NCBI GenBank assembly: GCA_034190875.2
Contig: CM067351.1
Span: 4,603,926-4,667,925 of the forward strand
Length of the DNA stretch: 64,000 bases
From: Urechis unicinctus
Taxonomy: Eukaryota > Annelida > Polychaeta > Xenopneusta > Urechidae
Direction of reading: 5' to 3'
Under the pieces are notes generated by a model. That model was not told the DNA's origin. It did not search any database and saw only the letters and a list, made by a program, of their open reading frames with translations. Made by a program: the position numbers and the translations under genes. This document shows positions 55,301-64,000 of the stretch, in pieces (position 1 is the first letter of the stretch; each line of letters starts with the position of its first letter).

Positions 55301-57314
55301 TGGAAGGAATGTTATCAGATGTGATGTCCAGATGATGACACTGTGTGATCATAGAAGGAGATGAAGCTGAAAGGACTATCTGGTTATTTGTAGTGAACAA
55401 ATGTTATTTCGCATTAGATGCGTAGCTAAAACAATGTTTTGGCACGATTCTGACTTATGTGATCACGACAAGTAAGTACGATAATGGAGATGAAAACAAT
55501 AAGTTAACTATTGTTGCTTAGCTACTGTTGATAGATTGCGTTGATACCTTGGTCTGATTAAGCTCAACGTCTGTTATGCTTACCTAAAGTTGTAGCGGTA
55601 CTTCTTACAAATATTATGTTGCGACAAGTGCAATATATAGATTATCGATAAAACTTTTGCATGGACACGTTTTACGGAGTGGTCTGTAACGGTTTGAAAG
55701 TTGAGTGAAAATGACACGTTAGACGCTTTGATGCCAATAGCTAAATATGATTGTAAACAACATATGTTACAAAGTTTTACGTCACATTCACACGAGATTC
55801 TGGAGCATGAATATAACATCGTCAAATAGATTCAGTCAGATACAAAATATACATTTGGATTTCTTAGCCGCCCATAGGGATCTATTGAGTTGATAAACAG
55901 TCACTTGAATGAATAGTGATTGGTATTGTATATATGCATCTTGCCCATGATATCACAGTTATATGCCCTGGGGGATGGAATATGAATTACATGCTTACAT
56001 ATAACAAATAAAATCACGTCGTGCTACACGATGGACAGGGCACAACTGGAATATTTACCTGGCAAATGAATGTTTGTTAGTCCATGGGAACTACGACCAA
56101 AATGGAATTCATATTGTTCAAATGTAGAGGCCGAATTGAATACTTGGTATGCATGGCTGTTCGTTTTGACATTATGTTTATAATAGAAATGTGCGTATTC
56201 TAATCCATTTACGCTGAATTACTATTGCAGTAAATATCTGATTTGGAACACTGGACTAGCGTAAAGAAATATATGCTCTAGCTCTGTGACTATTTTAGAA
56301 TAGCGATCAATATACGTTTGTAGCATGTTTGCAATTCAAGAAATATGCAGGCTTTTTTGGGTTGATTGCAATGTAGTGTTTGTTGACTTGCATACCATTT
56401 GCATGATATTTGCATTAAATAAATGCCGTAATATTTATAGAAGATAAAATATCATTATCAGGGCCGTGTTATTGCTTACACACTACTCAGCAATATACTA
56501 AACCAATAGCCTCTATAGTGCTAATTTGCTTGAAATGCTATTATAACGGAGATGTGACGTGCGGATAAAATAATTGTATATAGCTCAACATACACTAGTA
56601 TCAAATTGCGGAATCAACACATTATCAACAACGCTAACTGTGTATGATATCTGTGTAGATGACCTTATTCTGGTCCTTTCAATTATTTTTTTCCAACGAG
56701 CAGGTGAAGCAAAAGGCCGAAATGTATTTATTTTTGTGACCACAGCTTAACACTGCTAAACGTATATATTGCAAAACAGCTAGATGGAATCCACACTCAG
56801 TCGAACAATCCGTTATTGGCATGAAGACGAATGAGCTTTCTGATGCTCATATCTTGCTCTAATAGTATTATACAGTACTTGTTTTATCGTGTAGGTTGCA
56901 TGTTAACTATTGCGTTGGAAGAACTGCAGAAGTGCTTCGTGCAAAGTGTTCTAAAATATTCTTTACTTATTGCATTGTATCGTAACAGTCACATGTCTAA
57001 GGCCGCCAAGAACAGTGATGCTTATGATGAACAGCTTAGGAATTTCGTATTCTAGAAACATGGAATTTAGTGAAGACGAGAGAGATTGACAACTGGCTGT
57101 TACCCTCCCCTCATTGCATAACATTAATCTCCCGATCGATATTTGGTAAGTTGGTGCAATAATGTTTAGCTACAGAATGTAGAGATCATCCTTGCGAAGC
57201 ACCAATAAATGCATTATTTGGATATCACTAGGGTATATATTTTTGAGTTTTAACAGTAACAAATGGTGCGTTATATTGCAAGAATTAATTTGACTGCTTG
57301 ATTCTCTACTCGGT
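55300..57314. repeat. Unit 2 segment paired with 11730-12470, 13260-14420
   Basis: Collinear match with two unit 1 blocks missing (partners of 12475-13260 and 14420-15190). Unit 2 has its own extra text around 56430-56735. Frames at 55580-55825 (minus) and 56831-57055 (plus) show no motif and are not kept in unit 1. Confidence 0.7.
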
Positions 57315-58209
57315 GTAGGCACCACATCACGCTAAAATCTCGTTAGTTTTGCGTGTAAAAGCATTTCGTATTCAATGAACGATCCATCTCATATCATTCT
57401 TCAAGCATCTTCCTGGGGATGTAGTTTATTGAAACTGTCATGAAGGTAGTTGGACAGGACTTGTGGGAGCAAATGCATCCACCTCATCGAATGGCAACTA
57501 CCTCATATGACCTGGGTTTGAAAGCTAAGCAATTATTTATATCATTGCAGTATCGGGCATGAACCTACTTCGCAGACATTTCGATTTAGTGCACCCAAAT
57601 TTAACGCGATTTAGTGTACGAAATGAATCCTTGGATCACCTGGTTTTGCCGCGCACATTAATGCTGATGTATCCTAATTGGCATGACGCACCAATATATT
57701 ATGGACTGTAATATAACTTTGTAATGTGGATTATCGTTAGCATCTGTTCAACAGTATGCCAAAGAATCATAACCGCGATATTTGAAAGCCCACCTTGCTG
57801 TATAGTTTCTGTACAATTAATATACAATCCATGTACCAGAAGTTAAGGCACAGATAAAGACCCTGGTGTGAAATATTAAGTTTCATTATGCATAAAGTAA
57901 TTATTCGATGATATGCCACATCAACCAAGTCAGCTGTAACAAATGGCGGGTTGTAGTAAATGTTCTACAGCTTGACACAAATGAACTAACTTACACATTT
58001 CTAGCCGTTCAGTGAGTACATAAATTCAATAGCAAAGAGGAAGAAGCAAAGTGCCCTTTATTTGTCGAAAGGCGAAATAGATTGGGTTGATGCTAATTGA
58101 CGTGGTCTGGGCGTTCCTTAAGGTCTCCGAATGCTTTGGAACCCCCGCGGAGCTCTCTGGTGACGTCATTGGACACACTGGTCGTTTCTCCAGCACAGTA
58201 AGGCCTTTA
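57315..58209. repeat. Unit 2 segment left of the transposon
   Basis: Pairs with 15190-16078, including the conserved patch 58087-58167. It ends at AAGGCCTTTA, where the transposon interrupts the alignment. Confidence 0.8.
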
Positions 58210-58223
58210 TTAAGCCGCGGACT

Positions 58224-58285
58224 GACCGGAGAAGTACAAAGTACGTACTTCGTTCCCAGTACGGCGCACCTCGATTGAGGTACAT
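58224..58285 (+). repeat. Left terminal inverted repeat of the 3 kb element
   Basis: Outer part GACCGGAGAAGTAC, then an exact 19-nt core (58237-58255, CAAAGTACGTACTTCGTTC), then AGTACGGCG and a more diverged inner part ending near GAGGTACATA. The core contains the self-complementary AGTACGTACT. Confidence 0.8.
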
Positions 58286-58641
58286 ATGAAAGTCGTGCCC
58301 CCGCCCTCTGCTGTTTTGCATTTTATGAAATGTGATTGGCTTTGAACGATTTAATTATGCAAGTATATTATGGCCTACATTGGGAACCAAATCTGTTGTT
58401 GTGAGCGATATCGGGCGTTCACTAGAAGAGTTTTCACTTCCATTATTCGACAGTGACTGCAAGTGTTTCGACGTTCATGGTTAAATTTTTTTACACGCAT
58501 CAACATGGCAGAGGTAAGGTCTATGTTTTCTGATATAATGGCGTATTGATGCGTTCGTACATAAATCGAAGTAGTGTGTACTTCCTTTTGAATTGGTGCC
58601 ATAGTCTGATAGTAGATCGTATACAGATACAAGATTGACAC

Positions 58642-58964
58642 TTATGGCTCATACGAACGAACCGCAGGTCGAATGTAGCCTTTCCTGGTGGTGTTCTTAT
58701 ACAAGATAACTTGTTTTTTAGAAATTTGAAACCTCGTACTTGTGAAGTCACATAGGCCCCTCTGACGGTAGTATACATATGAATCAACAAAACGTCGTGC
58801 ACGGCTTGAAGTGACAAGGTCAATAATTTCCACCTAATATGATTTGGTCTGTTAGTAGAGGGTGATATAAAAATCTCACAAGAATTGCTGGTTTGTGTTG
58901 TGAACTTAAACAATGATTATAATATTTAATGTTATGTATTTGACTAGACAGTGTCTGAATTACT
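58642..58964 (-). CDS. Candidate 3' exons inside the transposon (speculative)
   Basis: On the minus strand a last exon would run from 58833 to 58642, starting VEIIDLVTSSRARRFVDSYV and ending VRSYEP before a TAA stop. It is preceded by a convincing 3' splice signal: TACTAAC (a textbook branch-point word) followed by an AG at 58834. A donor GTGAGA at 58879 would give a 46-nt intron. The upstream text ending QHKPAIL stays in phase across this junction back to about 58960. The encoded segment is basic and has no domain that I recognise. The plus-strand reading of the same DNA has no comparable frame. Alternative: chance splice-like signals. Confidence 0.22.
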
Positions 58965-59212
58965 TAGCTTTTTTCCCAGAATTGAACAGCTATTGGCCAT
59001 GCCATTTTTAAAACAGTCTGCATTGTAAAGCCTTCATTCACAATGAGGATGTTCGGAAACAGGAAACCTGAAATCCAAATTTCAAAGTGGTGTCTAAGAA
59101 AAACTGTTGGATTTGGTTGGAAAAAAAGAATCTGTCCATTACACAAAAACTGCTCCTCTGTCAATCATGCAATGACGAAGTCGATGAAATATATCCAGAC
59201 TTGAACATTCCT

Positions 59213-59926
59213 TCAGTCCGTGCAGCCGCCTTCCAAGCCGCTGAAAGTTTCAACTCTCTCAATGAAGAAGCTATTCCTGGGACGGGTGTACCAGGTCTCG
59301 CCTGAACAATAAACCCATCTTTTATTGCTCTCGTCTATATACTCAACCACAATATTTCCCTCACACCGCCGAACAAGTTCATAGGACTTTGTGCATATTA
59401 TCCTCTTCCTATCGTTTCTGCTCTCGCGGCATTCAGTACCATCAGATATGTATGCATTAGGTATTTTACCGGGTGGTGTTTCCACTTTTGACCTCTGAAA
59501 GTTTAAATAGTTGTTTTCAATATATTCCATTCCAAACAAAAGAGACACAGAGAGAATATTTTATTGTGGGTTCCATTTTCATGAAAACATTGGTTTGGGC
59601 GCATTTTGTGCAGAGTCGAATTTACAAACGTTATTTTTTTTATCGCGTAAGTCCTTATTTCTCCTTCTTTGAAGGGAAATGGCTGCTCCAATTAAATCCC
59701 GCGCGGATAAGGTCAGGTACCCAGCGCTTCTTTGTCTTTCGGAATTAGATTTTAACGACATAACATCGATTTGCTCTCTGTTCCAAACCCCTGCCTCTCT
59801 TTCCGTTTCCAATGCCACCCCACCTTTTGTACATAATTTTCCTCTAGTTTTATCATTCAACACTCGCTGTTGTAATATGCATGTCTGTACATGTATAGGT
59901 ATATCAATTAATCCTATCTGTGTCAT
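59213..59926 (-). CDS. Candidate two-exon transposon protein (speculative)
   Basis: Two minus-strand frames lie in order. The first (59926 to 59630) contains LSARDLIGAAISLQRRRNKD, and the second (59494 to 59213) contains YISDGTECRESRNDRKR and VEYIDESNKRWVYCSGETWY. The strand is purine-rich, as coding strands often are. Removing 59629-59495 (135 nt; weak donor GTTTGT, good acceptor CTTTCAG) joins them in phase. The product would be hydrophilic and charged, with tryptophan and cysteine in the second half. I recognise no transposase family. Overlapping plus-strand frames (59087-59305, 59473-59748, 59679-59936) are also open, one with CQSCNDEVDEIYPD, so the coding strand is not settled. Confidence 0.25.
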
Positions 59927-60225
59927 GATCTATTAAAGTAGCTTTATCTTGTGTTGTGTAACCTGTCTTGGACATATCATAGTTATGCATCTCGATTATT
60001 GCATCAACATCATACATATACCTTTAGCTGTCAAACACTCATAACGTTACTATACTTGTTATCATTATCTGCCTCATTGTAATACTGGTAATTGATTTGT
60101 AGTGTACCTGCACTCGGTATCCTATTATATAATACCAAATATTTTAAGTATGTGATTTTGAACACAATTTTTTCTAAACTAAAATTAACTCAAACATTGC
60201 TGTTCCTCCACTCCTCCACAAAATA

Positions 60226-60380
60226 TGGATCTGCATGATACATTGTTAAAGGCATATGATTTGGCCGTTAGAAAATCAATTATTAACTGGTTGTAGGAAA
60301 AACACCATCATGAAGTTTACAGAGGTGGAATATTCTTATGTCCACATTGCAATGGAAGCAATTGTAATAAAGCATGGTAA
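60226..60380 (+). pseudogene. Possible broken zinc-ribbon-like ORF
   Basis: From the ATG at 60226 the plus strand reads MDLHDTLLKAYDLAVRKSII, meets one TAG, then continues in the same frame as EKHHHEVYRGGIFLCPHCNG and SNCNKAW before a stop. The CPHC word followed by NGSNC resembles the N-terminal half of the zinc ribbons found in many transposases. There is no visible second CxxC pair. The frame is short and broken by the TAG. It may be a decayed exon of the element, or chance. No gene symbol can be given. Confidence 0.2.
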
Positions 60381-60599
60381 ATTTCAATACTTCCTGCTCG
60401 GTGACCCTGTGATTTTGTGAACAATCCATTCCATATCTGGTAAACCTTAAGTATGCTTAAATGATAATGTTCAATACATATGTAATGATGCTCGTTTCCA
60501 TCTGTAAAGCCTTAAATAATAATCTAACATCCAATTAAAACAAGAACAAAAGTTTTCAAAAACTCGAACAGAACAGGCCAACAAAAGTATGAAAACTTA

Positions 60600-60939
60600 A
60601 TGTTGTGGAGTTTTGGGGGGCATTCTGTTCGATATCAAACACCTGGTTGCTTTTTTTATTCTATTTTAGAAGAACATTCATTTTTAAACACAACTGAACA
60701 CGTATGTAAACACTCTCAATCAGACCCTGGTGGACAGCAAGCGAAATTGGAAACAATCATGGTTTGGCGTACTTCGATTGGAGTACAAAAATATCAGGTG
60801 TGCAAATGGATTGACATGGGGTGTGATGTTATCATCCATAAGTCACAAATATGGCAAACAATTTTCACTAAACTATATTTCACATAATCTAGACAGACTA
60901 TGCTCCGCAAAAAGTAAGTTGTTTACTTTGACAAACTGA
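60600..60939 (+). other. Two overlapping plus-strand frames in the transposon
   Basis: Frames of 95 codons (60600-60887) and 69 codons (60730-60939) overlap in different phases. The second contains WFGVLRLEYKNIRCANGLTW and ends near a GTAAG word at 60913, which could be a donor site. No motif is recognised in either, and at most one can be real. Confidence 0.18.
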
Positions 60940-61164
60940 TTCAAAAATGATTCTTGCCTCATCAATCTTTGGGAAAGACACGCGATGGCCACTGTTCTAA
61001 AGTTTGAAAACGCATAGAAAAGCCTTCTCGTACACGTGCAACGCTAAATATGATCCCACATCGAGGCTGTGACAACTAAGGGGGTTTCCACGATTTTACG
61101 CAACCATATCTCAGTAAATGATGTCACAATTTGCAAAATAGTTAAGAAAATTAAGGTTTATGCA

Positions 61165-61242
61165 TGCATACTTCAAACCAAGTACGCCGTACTAAGAACG
61201 AAGTACGTACTTTGTTTGAGGTACGTACTTCCTTCTGCGGTC
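61165..61242 (-). repeat. Right terminal inverted repeat of the 3 kb element
   Basis: Reverse complement of the left repeat: GACCGCAGAAGGAAGTAC at the outside, the exact 19-nt core at 61196-61214, then AGTACGGCG. It has about 10 extra bases (GTACCTCAAA) between the outer part and the core. These bring a second GTACGTAC palindrome. Confidence 0.8.
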
Positions 61243-61252
61243 GTTTTTGACC

Positions 61253-61530
61253 TGTTTAAACATAAATCCTTGGATGCTAATACGACAAAATAAATATTTA
61301 TTACATCGTGTCATTAGAGGGGAAAAAGATCAAATAGGTCCAAAACATTCTTATCTTCATGTGCACATTGCAAGCACAAATGAGTTTTTTTGTTTTATTT
61401 ATAACTGTCTTTTAAGTAAGGTAAATGACCTAGCACCGACGTAATGAAATGCATTATATGGATGTATATCACGTTATACATAGCGAATTATGCATAGCGA
61501 CGTTATACATAGCGAAACATGGTAGCCTGG
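61253..61530. repeat. Unit 2 segment right of the transposon
   Basis: Resumes the pairing with 16075-16330 (ATAAATCCTTGGAT at 61261, GATCAAATAGGTCC at 61328, CTAGCACCGACGTAATG at 61430). It contains a small 29-bp tandem repeat (61471-61515). Confidence 0.75.
61471..61515 (+). repeat. 29-bp tandem repeat, 1.5 copies
   Basis: ACGTTATACATAGCGAA at 61471 recurs at 61500. A related ATGCATAGCGA lies between them, so the short word ATRCATAGCGA occurs three times about 14-15 bases apart. Unit 1 has one related copy near 16297. Confidence 0.8.
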
Positions 61531-63189
61531 ACCAGCATGAGCCAATTTTAACCTTGCTTAAACCCTTCACAGCTAACAATGGGTCACAACCGGCGTGTGC
61601 GGAAATGTCTTGGAATGCACGACCGCACATGTGATTGGGTAATGAGAGATAAAAAGTGGCGTTCCTCGGCTTTGTAACTGGAATTAAAGAAGGGTTTACG
61701 GCGGCAATGCGGTCACTGAAAACAGATCCTGACATCCGCCGTCGCAATTTTTGTTGTTGTCAGAAATAACGCTTGCATGCTCGTCTGTCTGATTTTTTCA
61801 AGTGTTATCATGGATGCTAAGACTAAAGCGCAAGGCAAACACATCCAAGTCTCTCCTTATACGTGTATACGCGGAAGTGAACACATCAACAGCGAGCTAG
61901 TTATAGGGCGCACGTAAAGATTTACAGCCAACTCGTGCGGTTCATGGTTTCAGGGAGGTACCAAACCAACAAAGCCAGACAGGTTTCTTCAACACATCAT
62001 ATGCATTTGCACAACTATGTTGAAAATTTATCTCCATAATATATTATCAAATTCGGGGCATAAAAAGAACGACGGCAGTTAGTTGCTGTATTTAACTTGG
62101 ATGCTAGATTAGTTTTACATTGTTTCCAATAATGCAATCGCCTTAGACCACTAGATATAACGCTTTATTTATAATATCGTATTTCGAATATGTAGTTCTA
62201 AGCATGGTTGGGCGAATATACATGTCACTTTTGTCCACACAAGATACAGTAACATACAATCGACTGTCATTGTTGTTTTTTTTTGCACAATACTGAAACG
62301 TTTACTTTTGACCCAAAAGATTTCTGTTGCGTCCTCGTCCTTGGTAACCAATTGGAGCCGCTAGATTAAGTTGTCTTTGCGCCATAGGTGTCTAACTAGA
62401 TTATCTGGCGTTTTGTTTTTTAAAACACTTCAGTAACAACGATGGTAGACTAGCAGATAAGCATGTAAGTACCTGGCAAATAGAGATAAACGCATGAACG
62501 GATATTCGGACAATCGATGAAGAGATATAAAAACGCTGACTATATTTCACAATGCATTGTGCACGTAGTTATTTGGTTATTTTCAACATTGTTTGAAAAA
62601 CAGTTAGCGTATCATAACAGGGAACCCCACATATTTGTAAGTATACACTGGATAGCAAAACGTCTATAACTATTCACCTCAGGAATCGATATGGCTTTGT
62701 CACACTCCTCTATATGTTTTGTAAAAAAACGGTTATCTTTATTGGGTTTATAGCGAACGTTCAGAAACAGTTGCCGTATGCTTACTTATCTACGCCGAAT
62801 CTCAAACCTAACCCAGCGTATTGACCCATACTATGTAGGCAGTGGAGAATAGCGTTACGTTGTCAACGATAAGCTACTCGGGTTAACAATTCATCACACA
62901 AATAGCAACGTATCAGTTAGTCTCGGAAGATTGCTCATCGACCATTGAGTCCATGTGACCAAAGGACAGGAACAACGACGTCCTATGAGGAGCAAGGATC
63001 CTGTATGGTTTCAATATAAAACACCTAATCGTATCGATATGGTTATGTCAAAAAATATGGCCTTATGCCACTGACACCGTGTGCGCTGTGTGGAAAGTGT
63101 GCTGTACCGATGCAAAGGTGCTTTATATGAATATCATCGCGTAGTCCAGGCCTTTATGTCCCTTTACTTACCAAGGTTCTCCGTATCCT
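61531..63189. other. Unit 2 segment weakly matched, no gene supported
   Basis: About 1.7 kb where unit 1 has 0.8 kb. A GC-richer patch at about 61540-61750 holds a 92-codon minus frame (61469-61747). Its middle part, PRNATFYLSLPNHMCGRAFQ and onward, looks less biased than other frames here, but I recognise no family. The rest shows only short frames such as minus 62169-62351. Confidence 0.35.
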
Positions 63190-63934
63190 TTGAGACCGTA
63201 GCTCATGTTGCAGGCATATAAGCAACGACCAAAGTAAATCACGCGCCACGGCAATATAACATAAAATCCTATCAAGCTTTGAGCGGCACTAGGCGTTCCA
63301 CACTATTGCTTTGTACGTAACTCCTGCATGTAAATATCACTTTGTAAATACTGTAAAGCAAGCATGATAGTCGACTTGTGATGTGATTTTTCCGAGTGTG
63401 TGTTTGCCGCGATCAAATGTCATGGGATCATGTTATCGTCGATTCAACTCACCAAATTAGCCAATGCACCCTAACGTAGAAGGATTAATTGCTTCACTTC
63501 CTCTTGTGACCGACCCATCAGTGAGGCACGTGATGTGACTACATAGCGCGACGACGGATGCTGCCTTTGCGCCAGATGACTTGGCAACTCGATTTACAAC
63601 GATTGCACATAATGATGATATGAATGTCTATATTTACACACGGGCAATAATTTTCCGCCTGCAACTGCTGTGTCAAAACAATCCAAATGCGATGACTTTG
63701 GACTTTGGCGTCACAATTGCAGACAATTAAACATATCAATGATGTGACTAAGATCATCCAGGGTGTTCAATTCAATACAGTAATAATTCTATCATTCACC
63801 TGCGAACGTATGGAAAGATTAGGGTATGCGTATTGAAACAGTTGCTTTTGAACAGCGATGAGTAGTACTATGTAATCTATGATATATGTTTCGTAAGCAT
63901 CATATAGCCTAATTTTCCAATCTGCATGCAGTAT
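63190..63934. repeat. Module A, copy 3
   Basis: Matches 17150-17780 and 18735-19330. Anchors are GCGGCACTAGGCGTTCCACA (63281), GCACGTGATGTGACTACATAG (63524) and GCGCCAGATGACTTGGCAAC (63568). It runs into a TA array at its right end as copy 1 does, so the same junction is reached at the end of both units. Confidence 0.8.
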
Positions 63935-63945
63935 ATGTATATATA

Positions 63946-64000
<55 letters not shown>
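63935..64000. repeat. TA array, cut by the window end
   Basis: Alternating TA beginning with a short variant part (GTATATGTATATATATATTT) and continuing pure to the last base of the window. Its length is unknown. Confidence 0.95.

Larger units (their letters stand above)
58210..61252. mobile_element. DNA transposon with terminal inverted repeats, 3.0 kb
   Basis: Three observations support an inserted element. First, unit 1 is uninterrupted at the same place (16070-16085), which gives the empty site. Second, long inverted repeats lie near both ends (58224-58285 and 61165-61242) with a 19-nt exact core. Third, the inside differs in texture from the flanks and holds candidate exons. Both flanks show a TTTAA-like motif at the junction (TTTATTAA on the left, TTTAAA on the right, TTTAAA once in the empty site). 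This would fit TTAA-targeting elements such as the piggyBac superfamily, but the extra TA on the left and the lack of a recognised transposase leave the class open. The insertion came after the unit duplication. Several interior frames contain stops, so it may be inactive. Confidence 0.65.

Overview
This window looks like gene-poor nuclear DNA from a eukaryote. It is AT-rich, has no long open frame on either strand apart from artefact frames inside TA repeats, carries seven TA-dinucleotide tracts or arrays, and is made largely of old, diverged duplications. I found no rRNA, tRNA, CRISPR array or bacterial-type operon. I cannot name the lineage.

The main architecture is a diverged tandem duplication of a unit of about 18 kb, seen by reading the two copies side by side. 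Unit 1 runs from before base 1 to about 17783. Unit 2 runs from about 18735 to about 63935 and has grown by insertions. Approximate matches are: 1-1170 with 18963-20250; 1800-2783 with 25250-26153; 2985-3290 with 45880-46090; 3290-9930 with 46780-54350; 11560-12470 with 55000-55960; 13260-16270 with 56000-61460; and 17130-17783 with 63190-63935. Both units end in the same sequence followed by a TA array (17783 and 63935). Unit 2 also carries about 19.5 kb without a counterpart (26153 to about 45700), a 1.25 kb block (48530-49780) and a roughly 3.0 kb inverted-repeat transposon (58210-61252). Unit 1 carries a TA array (10098-10995), a 386 bp MITE-like element (11061-11446) and two unmatched blocks (12475-13260 and 14420-15190).

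Nested repeats lie inside this plan. Module Q (up to about 1.2 kb) occurs four times, near 3000, 6040-7260, 45700-46500 and 50440-51800. Module A (roughly 0.3-1.5 kb) occurs four times, at 1, 17130, 18735 and 63190. Module X occurs twice, at 18130-18735 and 21500-21925, each time after a TA array.

The 19.5 kb block holds a 2.2 kb TA-rich tract with a near-perfect 48-nt palindrome, a 31-nt minisatellite of 14.5 units with no length change, and a short CA repeat. Most short ORFs fall in duplicated sequence. In the cases I aligned the matching copy has stops or frameshifts, so I treat them as chance frames. The best coding candidates are inside the 3 kb transposon, possibly with introns, and even these are weak.
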